A stretch of 33,563 bases of DNA. Source: a virus. The notes under the pieces were generated by a model. It saw nothing but the letters and a program-made list of their open reading frames with translations. It did no database searches and was not told the DNA's origin. Below are positions 16,718 to 22,742 of the stretch, piece by piece (positions within the stretch are counted from its first letter, which is position 1; each line of letters starts with the position of its first letter). Where the stretch lies: IMG/VR virus record IMGVR_UViG_3300036780_000264, positions 1 through 33,563 of that record. The stretch is one strand, 5' to 3'. The position numbers were made by a program, and so were the translations under genes.

Positions 16718-17007
16718 CCGGGCATTGCCACAGCACCGCCGCCGATCTTGCCGCTCGGAAATGCCAGCATGAAATTCTCCAGCGGATCGGCTTCCTTCGT
16801 GGGCGGCTTGTAGCCCAGGTAAGCCGCGACCAAGAGATCGACCGGCGGACACTCGAGCCAACCGTCTTGTATTGCGGTCAGCCGCGGCACCGTCAGATCG
16901 TGCTCCCAATCTTCCCAGCGGCCCTTTTCGTAGCGAATCACTCGGGCGATGATGCGGTCCCAGTCGGGGAGTCCGTCGCCGTCGCCCCTTCCGGGGCCGG
17001 CGAAGGG
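16714..17007 (-). CDS. Tail assembly chaperone extension (T part), reached by -1 frameshift
   Basis: This frame is offset -1 relative to the chaperone gene and has no good start of its own. It encodes a compact domain after the overlap: LPDWDRIIARVIRYEKGRW, EDWEHDLTVPRL, PPVDLLVAAYLGYKPP and a C-terminal AFPSGKIGGGAVAMPG. The Trp/Arg/Tyr-rich 'W-x-x-W' helix and AAYLGYKP are natural protein sequence, unlike the Gly/Arg-rich reading upstream in the same frame. Lambda-like phages make such an extension as a G-T fusion that recruits tube subunits. The coordinates given start at the candidate slip site; the full GT product would run from 17495 to 16714. Confidence 0.72.
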   Translation of the reverse strand, partial: PFAGPGRGDGDGLPDWDRIIARVIRYEKGRWEDWEHDLTVPRLTAIQDGWLECPPVDLLVAAYLGYKPPTKEADPLENFMLAFPSGKIGGGAVAMPG

Positions 17008-17495
17008 TTTTCCGGCGCAGCCGCCGCCGCCGGCCGCTGCATCAACCCGGTTTGCTGCGCGATGATGCCCGAGGCCTGGATCAGCTCGAGCGTCGTCACC
17101 GGCATGTTGTCGAACTCGTCGCGGGTCAGCCCCGGATGCGCCCGGGTCAGCGCGTGATAGACCGCGGTGCACAGATCGTCGAAGCCCTGCGCGCCAGCGA
17201 CCATGAAGCGGCTGACCAGGAGCGGCGTCTGAAACAGCCGGTTCTTGGTCTGCTGTTCGCCGCCGAACTGCTCGACCTGCTCCGGGGTCAATTCGGCGTA
17301 GAGCTCGCTGACCAGTTTGCGCAGCAGATCCATGACGCGCACGATCGCCGGGCCGACGACGCGGTTTTGCTTCGGCGCCAGCAGCGGCACCGGCCAGTCC
17401 TTCTCGGCCAGCCGGATCGTCGGCGTGGAGCCGTCGAGCAGCAGCTTATTGGGCTCGGTCGGGGCGGTGTCGTCGTGTCCGTTGGCAAGCGCCAT
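16938..17495 (-). CDS. Tail assembly chaperone (G-type protein)
   Basis: A 185-residue acidic/helical protein placed between the tail tube and tape measure genes, the usual site of the lambda G/GT-type tail assembly chaperone. It has a beta-like N-terminus (IRLAEKDWPVPLLAPKQNRVV), a helical core (LLRKLVSELYAELTPEQVEQF, TPLLVSRFMVAGAQGFDDLCTAVYHAL) and a low-complexity Ala/Pro/Thr tail. Such proteins hold tape measure and tube subunits before assembly. Start ATG 17495 has GGAGGG five bases upstream. A second frame in -1 register overlaps its 3' end and continues to 16714, so a fraction of ribosomes probably makes a longer GT form of about 260 residues. Confidence 0.82.
   Translation of the reverse strand: MALANGHDDTAPTEPNKLLLDGSTPTIRLAEKDWPVPLLAPKQNRVVGPAIVRVMDLLRKLVSELYAELTPEQVEQFGGEQQTKNRLFQTPLLVSRFMVAGAQGFDDLCTAVYHALTRAHPGLTRDEFDNMPVTTLELIQASGIIAQQTGLMQRPAAAAAPENPSPAPEGATATDSPTGTASSPE
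17007..17013 (-). promoter_or_regulatory. Candidate -1 frameshift heptamer (GGAAAAC)
   Basis: The minus-strand heptamer G GAA AAC lies in the right register (0-frame codons CCG GAA AAC CCT) within the overlap of the chaperone and its -1 extension. It is not a canonical X XXY YYZ site: the A-site AAC to AAA slip is good but the P-site GAA to GGA slip has a mismatch. It is the best slip candidate I found in the overlap between 17040 and 16940. GC-rich sequence follows. Confidence 0.45.
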
Positions 17496-17512
17496 GATCC
17501 CTCCGTGGCTGG

Positions 17513-17545
17513 CAAAGAAAAGGCCGCCGGCACGATGCCGGCGGC
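17513..17545 (-). terminator. Rho-independent terminator after the tail tube gene
   Basis: On the minus strand, GCCGCCGGCA and TGCCGGCGGC (17545-17523) form a perfect 10-bp stem with a 3-base loop, followed by CTTTTCTTT (17522-17514). It begins 23 bases after the tail tube stop codon and ends before the chaperone Shine-Dalgarno. It would leave the tube protein more abundant than the chaperone and tape measure. Confidence 0.85.
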
Positions 17546-17567
17546 GTCAATCTACAAGGTGGAAGTT

Positions 17568-18323
17568 TTACTCGGTTAGCGCCCAAACTCCCCAATTGCC
17601 CGCGCTGTCGCCGAAGGCCTGAAATTCGAGGTCCATGATAGTGTAATCGACGTTCTTGAACGGGAAGTTGACCTTCGAGGCGCGGCACTGATTGAGCTTG
17701 ATGTTGAACTTCTTGGGAGTGCCCTGGACCGAATAGGTGTTGGCGAACAGCAGCTCGAATTGCGGCCCCTCGCCCATCAGCACATTGGCCATGGTCAGCT
17801 GGGTCAGCGAGCTGACGGCAAAGGTGTAGTAGACATCGAGCGCCACGCTCGCATCGCCGGCGGCGATCGCATAGGTGCCGCTGCCGGAGGCATAGGAGCC
17901 GGTGCCGGGGGCGCCGGTCACCGGGGTCAGCTGGATGCCGGTGAGGTGATAGAAGACGCCCATGTCCTCGACAAAGGAGGCGCCGGCATTGGTCACGGTC
18001 AAGGCCGTGGTCGTCGGCGTGTGGGCTTCGGCGATCGCCATGTCGAAGCCCGACCCGGTGGCTTCGGTGACCTCTTGCCCCAGGATCGTGTTGTAGATCG
18101 TGTCGGCCTGCACCCGGGCGAACTTGGCGGTGCCGGTGATCTTCATCTGCGCCGGGGCGATGTCGACCGGCAGCTTGTATTGGCCCTGCAGCTCTTTCAG
18201 CGTCTGGTCGACGTTGAGGGTCAGCTCCTGCAGCACGCCGAGAAAGCTCGGCTTGGTGACGGCAGTGGCAGTGTCGGTGCGGCGGGCGAATGCAGAACCA
18301 GCGCCAAAGTTGTAATGGCTCAA
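17568..18323 (-). CDS. Major tail protein (tail tube subunit)
   Basis: A 251-residue protein in the position of the tube protein, directly before the tail chaperone. It begins SHYNFGAGSAFARR and has strand-rich segments typical of tube subunits: QELTLNVDQTLKELQGQYKLPVDIA, KITGTAKFARVQADTIYNTILG, ALDVYYTFAV, KFNIKLNQCRASKVNFPFKNVDYTIMDLEFQAFGD near the C-terminus. The start is taken as TTG 18323 because GGAGG lies five bases before it; ATG codons at 18335 and 18347 are in frame but have no ribosome-binding site. A strong terminator follows. It is separated from the tail terminator gene by a large cargo region. Confidence 0.85.
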   Translation of the reverse strand: MSHYNFGAGSAFARRTDTATAVTKPSFLGVLQELTLNVDQTLKELQGQYKLPVDIAPAQMKITGTAKFARVQADTIYNTILGQEVTEATGSGFDMAIAEAHTPTTTALTVTNAGASFVEDMGVFYHLTGIQLTPVTGAPGTGSYASGSGTYAIAAGDASVALDVYYTFAVSSLTQLTMANVLMGEGPQFELLFANTYSVQGTPKKFNIKLNQCRASKVNFPFKNVDYTIMDLEFQAFGDSAGNWGVWALTE

Positions 18324-18333
18324 ACAAACCTCC

Positions 18334-18362
18334 ATTATAGCGTGCATCGCCCATCAGTGCAA
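18334..18362 (-). promoter_or_regulatory. Possible sigma-70 type promoter at the tail tube gene
   Basis: A perfect TATAAT (18339-18334) stands 17 bases after TTGCAC (18362-18357) on the minus strand, rare in such GC-rich DNA. The -35 matches consensus at only three of six positions. If used, transcription would start at about 18327, at or just past the GGAGG, giving a nearly leaderless message. It could instead be chance or be recognised by another factor. Confidence 0.35.
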
Positions 18363-18454
18363 TGAGCGATTGACTGACCGAGCCGGAATGGCTTCGGCCG
18401 GGAGGCTCCTGAGGTCGTCGGGCTGCTCGACACTTAGTTGCCGATCGGGTTCAA

Positions 18455-18475
18455 TGACTGCCGAAAGGCAGGTCA
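18455..18475 (+). promoter_or_regulatory. GNRA-loop hairpin covering the HNH gene's ribosome-binding site
   Basis: TGAC-TGCC-GAAA-GGCA-G-GTCA folds into an 8-bp stem with a GAAA tetraloop and one bulged G, ending one base before the ATG at 18476. The AAAGG that could act as Shine-Dalgarno is in the loop and stem, so folding would hide it. Similar hairpins repress translation of phage homing endonucleases such as I-TevI. Confidence 0.55.
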
Positions 18476-19198
18476 ATGATCGTAATCACGCGGCGCGAGG
18501 CGAAGGCTCGCGGGTTGAAACGGTTTTATTCAGGGAAGCGCTGCCCCAAAGGGCATCTGGCAGAGCGGTTCGTGGCGAAGTCAAAATGCGTTCAGTGCTC
18601 ATCAGAAAGCGCGCGCAGATACGCCCGGCGCCCAGCCGTGAAGCCCCTAGTCGACCTGCGACCGGACGGCATCATCTCGCGGGCTGATGCGAAGCGACTT
18701 GGCCTGACGCGCTACCGAACTGGAACGGCCTGTGTGAAGGGCCACATTGCCGAGCGCATGGTCAGCAATTATCGCTGCGTCGTTTGCTTGCAGGCGCAAT
18801 CGGCGCCCTACATCAAAGCTAACCAAGCCAGACGAAAGAAGGTCGACGCGATATTCCGCGTGGCCTGGAACCTTCGCTGTAACATGTCGCATCTCATCCG
18901 CGGCAAGATCAAATCGGGCTCGGCGGTGCGCGACCTCGGCTGCACGGTCGAGGAGTTGCGGGCGCATTTGCAGGGCCAGTTCCGCGACGGGATGACATGG
19001 GCGAATTACGGGGCATTGTGGGAGGTCGACCATGTCGAGGCATTGGTCCGCTTCGACCTGACCGACCGCGCCCAGCTGCTGCGCGCCTGCCATTTCACCA
19101 ACCTTCAGCCGCTGCTGGTGCTGGAGAACCGGCACAAGCATGCGCTGACGATGGCCGAATGGTCTCAGGCGGCGTGCGCTGGACGCCCGGTGTCTTGA
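18476..19198 (+). CDS. HNH homing endonuclease with duplicated zinc-binding modules
   Basis: A 240-residue protein on the strand opposite to the operon. The N-terminal half holds two copies of one module, residues 6-41 and 69-104, each with C-x3-H-x10-C-x2-C spacing (C23, H27, C38, C41; C86, H90, C101, C104) preceded by an 'R-x-x-A-K-x-x-G-L-x-R-(F/Y)' helix. These probably bind zinc and DNA. The C-terminal part is an HNH nuclease with VDH at 184-186 and HFTNLQPL before a final ENRHKH. It is a free-standing homing endonuclease. Its 3' end overlaps the convergent gene by 34 bases. Base composition is less GC-rich than the flanking structural genes, consistent with transfer. Confidence 0.85.
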   Translation: MIVITRREAKARGLKRFYSGKRCPKGHLAERFVAKSKCVQCSSESARRYARRPAVKPLVDLRPDGIISRADAKRLGLTRYRTGTACVKGHIAERMVSNYRCVVCLQAQSAPYIKANQARRKKVDAIFRVAWNLRCNMSHLIRGKIKSGSAVRDLGCTVEELRAHLQGQFRDGMTWANYGALWEVDHVEALVRFDLTDRAQLLRACHFTNLQPLLVLENRHKHALTMAEWSQAACAGRPVS

Positions 19199-19614
19199 TC
19201 GAGGCGAGCGCTGCCGAAGAAGGTTTCGCCGCCGGCCGCGACCACGGCGTTGTGCTCGCCGGTCGCCTGCTGTTGCTCGGCGGTCAGGGCGACGTCGACC
19301 GGGAACTGGCTGTCGCCGCCGTAGAGCGTCGCCGGCGTTTCTTTCTCGACGAACTCGAACATGATCGCCTGCATTGAATAGTCGGCGATTTCGGCAATGA
19401 CACCGGAATGGACCTTCTGCATCAGGTAGTCGCCGCGCTCGATGGCGTCGGCGAAGCGGCGCAGCTCGGCGGCAATGCCGGCCGCATCGTTCATGCCGAA
19501 GCGGAAATAATGGGTCTGCTGGCTCTTTGCCGGGCTGATATTCGGCCTGGCGAACTTGCGTGCGTCGATCAATTGATCCTCGCTCTTGGTGGCGGTAGGG
19601 TGGCTGCGCTCCAA
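19165..19614 (-). CDS. Hypothetical phage protein, 149 residues at most
   Basis: Not recognised. The believable core is helical: GMNDAAGIAAELRRFADAIERGDYLMQKVHSG followed by AEIADYSMQAIMFEFVEKE, then a Gln/Ala-rich tail. Three starts are possible: TTG at 19614, TTG near 19572 (GAGG five bases before) and ATG at 19494. I give the longest because the segment before the ATG (THYFRFG) looks like protein. It is read convergently with the HNH gene and divergently from the next small plus-strand gene, whose ATG is 20 bases from the longest start. No function is suggested by context. Confidence 0.6.
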   Translation of the reverse strand: MERSHPTATKSEDQLIDARKFARPNISPAKSQQTHYFRFGMNDAAGIAAELRRFADAIERGDYLMQKVHSGVIAEIADYSMQAIMFEFVEKETPATLYGGDSQFPVDVALTAEQQQATGEHNAVVAAGGETFFGSARLDQDTGRPAHAA

Positions 19615-19634
19615 CCCACCAGGGGGAAATCCAA

Positions 19635-19853
19635 ATGGGAATGATGAACCGGCTCGATCACCGCGGGCACGGCCCGATTGCCGAGTGGTCGCGTGACGCC
19701 GCCAGCCGGCGGCGCGCCGCCGCCGAGTTCGCGCAGCATCGGGCGCGGGGCTATCGCATGGTCGATGTCAGCGATGGTTCGGGGAAGGCGATGACGGTGT
19801 TCGATGCCGAGGTCGCCGAGATCCTGGCGATCCCGCAGCTCGCCGGCGGGTGA
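19635..19853 (+). CDS. Hypothetical small protein, 72 residues
   Basis: Not recognised. Short and basic at the N-terminus (IAEWSRDAASRRRAAAEFAQHRARGY) and then acidic (MVDVSDGSGKAMTVFDAEVAEILAIP). AGGGGG lies about nine bases before the ATG. The stop overlaps the GTG start of the next gene by four bases, which supports both genes being real and co-translated. They form a short plus-strand operon within an otherwise minus-strand region. Confidence 0.6.
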   Translation: MGMMNRLDHRGHGPIAEWSRDAASRRRAAAEFAQHRARGYRMVDVSDGSGKAMTVFDAEVAEILAIPQLAGG

Positions 19854-20485
19854 ACCCGTCCTTCGTCGCGATCGGCGCCGCGGCCGGCTTTCCGATCGGC
19901 TGCTTGCTCGCGCGTGCGGTCAGCTGGGTCGGACGCCGCCGGCATCGGGTAGGACGGCGCTGGCGGCCGTGCTGGATCGACGGGCCGCCGGTTTGGCCGC
20001 CGCCAGGGGCGGCCGCGACGCGGGCGCGGGGCTTGCTGTTGCGGCTCTTGACGCCGGAACAGCGCACCATGCTGGCGACGACCGGCAGTTTCACCGAGCG
20101 GACGGCGACGACCGAATATACGCTGCAGCCGGCCGGCCTGCTCATGGCCCGCCGTAACGGCGACAGTTTTCATCTGTGCGTGGTGTTCAAGAACCTGGGT
20201 CTGCCGAATGACGATCTGACGATCGCCCAGCTATTGCTGATCCGCACCGATGAAGCGGGGTTGTGGCGGATTGCGAATTTGAGCCAGGCGACGCGTATAT
20301 TCAATCCGCCCGAACTCCATCCGATCTATCCCGGGCCCGCCCAGTGCTGCACCCATACGGTGCGGTCCCCGCAAATGCAGGTCGAGGCCGGCGGCGGCTT
20401 CTACGCCGGCGCGCAGCAAGTGCAGCGGGACGCTCCGTTGGCTTTGCCGCCGACGCAGAGGCAAATCGAGACTTGGCCTGAGTGA
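19850..20485 (+). CDS. Hypothetical protein, 211 residues, with N-terminal hydrophobic segment
   Basis: Not recognised. It starts at GTG 19850, coupled to the gene before. Residues 4-25 are hydrophobic (FVAIGAAAGFPIGCLLARAVSW), possibly a membrane anchor, then a basic Pro-rich stretch. Residues about 65-145 look like a folded domain (LLTPEQRTMLATTGSFTER, LLMARRNGDSFHLCVVF, LPNDDLTIAQLLLIRTDEAGLWRIANL). The C-terminus is low in complexity. The helix 'AQLLLIRTDEAGLWRIAN' recalls short conserved host/phage proteins of unknown role. A structured gap follows its stop. Confidence 0.6.
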   Translation: MNPSFVAIGAAAGFPIGCLLARAVSWVGRRRHRVGRRWRPCWIDGPPVWPPPGAAATRARGLLLRLLTPEQRTMLATTGSFTERTATTEYTLQPAGLLMARRNGDSFHLCVVFKNLGLPNDDLTIAQLLLIRTDEAGLWRIANLSQATRIFNPPELHPIYPGPAQCCTHTVRSPQMQVEAGGGFYAGAQQVQRDAPLALPPTQRQIETWPE

Positions 20486-20618
20486 AGGACTCCATCGGAT
20501 CCCGGCCAGCCACGCCCCGACGCGAGTGGGGGGGTCTTTCGACCACCGGGTCCGATGGAGGGCTCTTCGAGACTCGCGACGACCCCGTGGCTCGGGGTGT
20601 GAGGGAATTGAAGTTGGT
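20486..20618. terminator. Structured gap between convergent genes, possible two-way terminator
   Basis: CTCCATCGGATCCCGG (20490-20505) pairs with CCGGGTCCGATGGAG (20546-20560) over 15 bp with one bulged base. Inside and after it lie CGCGAGT / ACTCGCG (20521-20527 / 20572-20578) and ACCCCG-TGGCT-CGGGGT (20582-20598). No long T-run follows, so it is not a textbook terminator. Alternatives are a structured RNA or a recombination scar. Confidence 0.45.
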
Positions 20619-21332
20619 TCAGGCCGCCTGTTGCGCCGCCCAGGTGGTGCGCCCCGAACGCAGCGCTCGATAGGAATGCGCACCCGACTGATCGAAGTCG
20701 CTGACCTGGGACCAGCGCTTTGTCGTCGGGTTGTAGATGCCGAGATAGCCGCCCTTCGTCAGCGCCGGGGCGAGCGCACCCGCGGGCAGGTGGCTGCGGA
20801 AATCCATCGCCGCCCCCCAGCTGCCGTGGTTCGGCTCGCCGAAATAGGCCGGCACGACAAAGTCGCTGAGCCGCACCGGCTTGCCGTCGGCCCCGGGCCG
20901 GGAGTAGCCGAGGGCGTCGTCTTCGACCGCGTCGCACACCTCGCGCAGGCATTGCAGCCCGGCGTAGCGGCCGACGAGGTTGATCAGCGTCCTGGTCGTC
21001 GGGTCGGCCAGCATCTCCAATCCCTCGTGGGTGAGACTGACCGTGGGGCTGACCCCGTATTTGAGGGCGTCGAGCCAGAACACCTTGCCGGAAACCCGAC
21101 CCTTCTGGTCGACGTGATAGCCGCCGGCGCCGGCGACGTCGGTGTGGTCGTACACCACCAGGGGCCAGTCATCGACCGAGAGCTTTTCGTTGCGGCCACA
21201 GAAATCGATGATCGCGTCGACGCCCCAGATTGGGGCAAAATCCTCATGCACCTGGGCTTGAAAGGCCGGAATGGGGTTGCTGATCTCGCTGTCCGGCCGG
21301 CTCGATCGATTGACGACGACGATGTGATCCAA
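20619..21332 (-). CDS. Conserved phage protein with HExxE motif (possible metalloprotein)
   Basis: About 237 residues. It belongs to a family I recall from phages and bacteria, without a firm function, that shares 'DFAPIWG-x-D', 'YDHTDVAGAGGYH', 'KYGVSPTVSLTHEGLEMLADP' and 'REVCDAVEDDALGY'. H102-E103-xx-E106 falls in a helix and resembles a metalloprotease site, but lacks the second His of HExxH; family relatives that I recall also read HExxE. Later cysteine- and acid-rich segments could complete a metal site. I chose TTG 21332 because GGAAAGG lies eight bases upstream; GTG at 21341 would sit directly against that sequence. It starts head to head with the next plus-strand gene. Confidence 0.65.
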   Translation of the reverse strand: MDHIVVVNRSSRPDSEISNPIPAFQAQVHEDFAPIWGVDAIIDFCGRNEKLSVDDWPLVVYDHTDVAGAGGYHVDQKGRVSGKVFWLDALKYGVSPTVSLTHEGLEMLADPTTRTLINLVGRYAGLQCLREVCDAVEDDALGYSRPGADGKPVRLSDFVVPAYFGEPNHGSWGAAMDFRSHLPAGALAPALTKGGYLGIYNPTTKRWSQVSDFDQSGAHSYRALRSGRTTWAAQQAA

Positions 21333-21595
21333 TGATGACACCTTTCCGCGGGATATGGTGGCGACGCAGAAAACCGACGCTGAAGCTCAGCACCGCGCCC
21401 GAACATCAAAATCTGTGGGAGATCCGCGCCGACATCGCGACGCCGACGATGACGGTCAAGCTGACCCGCCCGGTGCAATGCACCGAGGATGAAATCGCCC
21501 TTCACGTCGAGAACTTCTGCTGCCGACTGACCGCCGAGGGTTGGCCGGTCGATCCGGCCAAGGTCTACCCGCTCCGGCTGGTCGTCACCGCATGA
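21332..21595 (+). CDS. Hypothetical small protein, 87 residues
   Basis: Not recognised. The N-terminal dozen residues are basic and aromatic (FRGIWWRRRKP); the rest looks like a small alpha/beta domain (LWEIRADIATPTMTVKLTRPV, EDEIALHVENFCCRLTAEGWPVDP, LRLVVTA). The start codon ATG 21332 overlaps the start of the opposite gene. No good Shine-Dalgarno precedes it. The stop overlaps the next ATG by four bases, which supports translation of both. Confidence 0.55.
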   Translation: MMTPFRGIWWRRRKPTLKLSTAPEHQNLWEIRADIATPTMTVKLTRPVQCTEDEIALHVENFCCRLTAEGWPVDPAKVYPLRLVVTA

Positions 21596-21804
21596 CCTTG
21601 CTGCGCGGCAGCGGCAGGGACCCGAACTGGGGGTTCCGGCTTGGCGATCGTCTTTACGGGCTGCAGAGCGCCGCCAAACTGGCGACGATGCAACGGATCT
21701 GCGACGCTTACGGATCAGTGCCAGCGGGCGATGTGGAGGTCGTCGCTGAGCGAGCCGACCCGGCAGCCGACCAGGCGCCAGGCGAGCGCCAGAGCGGCGC
21801 GTGA
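21592..21804 (+). CDS. Hypothetical small protein, 70 residues, overlapping the methyltransferase 3' end
   Basis: Not recognised. It is coupled to the preceding gene by ATGA. The first 45 residues (WGFRLGDRLYGLQSAAKLATMQRICDAYG) are credible; the last 25 are Ala/Glu/Asp-rich and lie antisense to the methyltransferase C-terminus over 90 bases. The C-terminal part may therefore be unimportant or the gene recently truncated or extended. Confidence 0.4.
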   Translation: MTLLRGSGRDPNWGFRLGDRLYGLQSAAKLATMQRICDAYGSVPAGDVEVVAERADPAADQAPGERQSGA

Positions 21805-22422
21805 GAACAGCGAGATATGCCCGTTGCGCGGCGCCAGGTACCACCAGTCGACGCCCTGATCGTCCGGCATCAGCAGGGTCGAGAACAGCACCACACCCGA
21901 TGCCGACATCTTGCTGGCGAGGGCGGCGATCGTCGCCCGCGGGTCGGGGACGTGCTCGAGCACCTCGAAACAGCTGACCAGGCCGAAGATGCCGGCCGGC
22001 AAGTCGTCCTCGCCCGGCGTGAAGGGATCATAGGAGTGCGCGTCGAAGCCGCGCTGGCGCAGCAATTGGGCGAGCCGTCCATTGCCGCCGCCATAGTCGA
22101 GGCAGGTCATGCCGGGCTTGACCCGGGTGGCGATCAGGTTGGCGTTGGCGCGCGGCCGGCGGTCGCGGTAGTCGGGGTCGACCGCGTCATATTCGGCGTT
22201 GTAGATGCGCTCGCGGAACTCGGCGAGCGACCAGCTGTCGAATGCGTCGGTAAAGACGAACCGGCATTGGCCGCACTGGCGATAGTAGACCGGGGTGCCC
22301 GACAAGGCCGGGCGCAGGCTGTTGCATTGCTTGGCGAAGTCGACCACGCCAAACAGCGGGGCATCGCCGCCGCAGATCTTGCAAGGGGGTGTCGAGGATG
22401 GCGCCGTGCGCGTCGTCAGCAT
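21715..22422 (-). CDS. SAM-dependent methyltransferase with N-terminal zinc ribbon
   Basis: A 235-residue class I methyltransferase. The N-terminus carries C14-x2-C17 and C50-x2-C53, resembling the putative zinc-binding module that precedes sugar C-methyltransferases. SAM motif I follows as CLDYGGGNGRL (about 108-118), an acidic motif II region, FEVLEHVPDP (motif near 160) and FSTLLMPD. This combination (zinc module plus Methyltransf_23-like domain) is common in enzymes acting on sugars in LPS or antibiotic pathways. ATG 22422 has GAGG six bases upstream. It lies next to a glycosyltransferase gene, which fits a role in modifying a glycan, but the substrate is unknown. Confidence 0.8.
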   Translation of the reverse strand: MLTTRTAPSSTPPCKICGGDAPLFGVVDFAKQCNSLRPALSGTPVYYRQCGQCRFVFTDAFDSWSLAEFRERIYNAEYDAVDPDYRDRRPRANANLIATRVKPGMTCLDYGGGNGRLAQLLRQRGFDAHSYDPFTPGEDDLPAGIFGLVSCFEVLEHVPDPRATIAALASKMSASGVVLFSTLLMPDDQGVDWWYLAPRNGHISLFSRAALALAWRLVGCRVGSLSDDLHIARWH

Positions 22423-22439
22423 CGGCCCGCCTCGTCAAT

Positions 22440-22455
22440 ATATCAAAATTGATAT
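22440..22455. promoter_or_regulatory. AT-rich inverted repeat between divergent genes
   Basis: ATATCAA-AA-TTGATAT is a perfect 7-bp inverted repeat with a 2-base centre, in the most AT-rich 20 bases of this GC-rich neighbourhood. It lies 17 bases before the minus-strand methyltransferase start and 5 bases before the ATG of a plus-strand zinc-ribbon frame. It has the size and symmetry of an operator for a dimeric repressor and could also supply -10 elements. Confidence 0.5.
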
Positions 22456-22460
22456 GGGCA

Positions 22461-22742
22461 ATGCTGCCGCTCGAATGGTTCTGCCGCGAGTGCGGCAAGG
22501 GCCATCTCGCCACGCCGGGCGGCGGCGCGTGCCGCGAATGCGGCAGTGAGCGGCTGGTGTTCCGGGCGCACCCGAGCCGCCTGCGGGCGCTGCGGGCGCC
22601 GCCGCCGGCGGTTGTCAAATCGCCGTTTATGTCGGATTTCGTTGCGCCGCAGTCTCTGCAACCAAAGCCGAAACCACGGCGTCGGCGTCACCCGGGTCGC
22701 GCGGGATCGCCGGGGCCACCCGGCTCGGCCGGGAGACGGTGA
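22461..22742 (+). CDS. Possible zinc-ribbon protein (plus strand)
   Basis: A 93-residue frame. Its N-terminus looks like a true zinc ribbon: W-F-C8-x2-C11-GKGHLATPGGGA-C24-x2-C27-GSERLVF. The second half (from about residue 56) runs antisense to the glycosyltransferase C-terminus and is Pro/Arg/Lys-rich, which could be a basic tail or an artefact. The ribbon lies in the 204-base gap between minus-strand genes, where no minus-strand gene is convincing. The Shine-Dalgarno is weak. An AT-rich inverted repeat sits just upstream. Could be a DNA-binding regulator; real-gene status is about even. Confidence 0.45.
   Translation: MLPLEWFCRECGKGHLATPGGGACRECGSERLVFRAHPSRLRALRAPPPAVVKSPFMSDFVAPQSLQPKPKPRRRRHPGRAGSPGPPGSAGRR

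Larger units (their letters stand above)
18324..18475. other. Divergent intergenic region between tail tube and HNH genes
   Basis: A 152-base region separates the minus-strand tail tube gene from the plus-strand HNH gene. It holds the tube Shine-Dalgarno (GGAGG, 18329-18333), the candidate TATAAT promoter, and a hairpin directly before the HNH start. I see no gene in it and no other clear motif. Confidence 0.6.

Noticed and set aside
19768-20683. Minus-strand frames opposite the 19635-20485 genes
   Set aside because: Their translations are Arg/Pro-rich and lack ribosome-binding sites; the plus-strand pair is coupled and has a Shine-Dalgarno.
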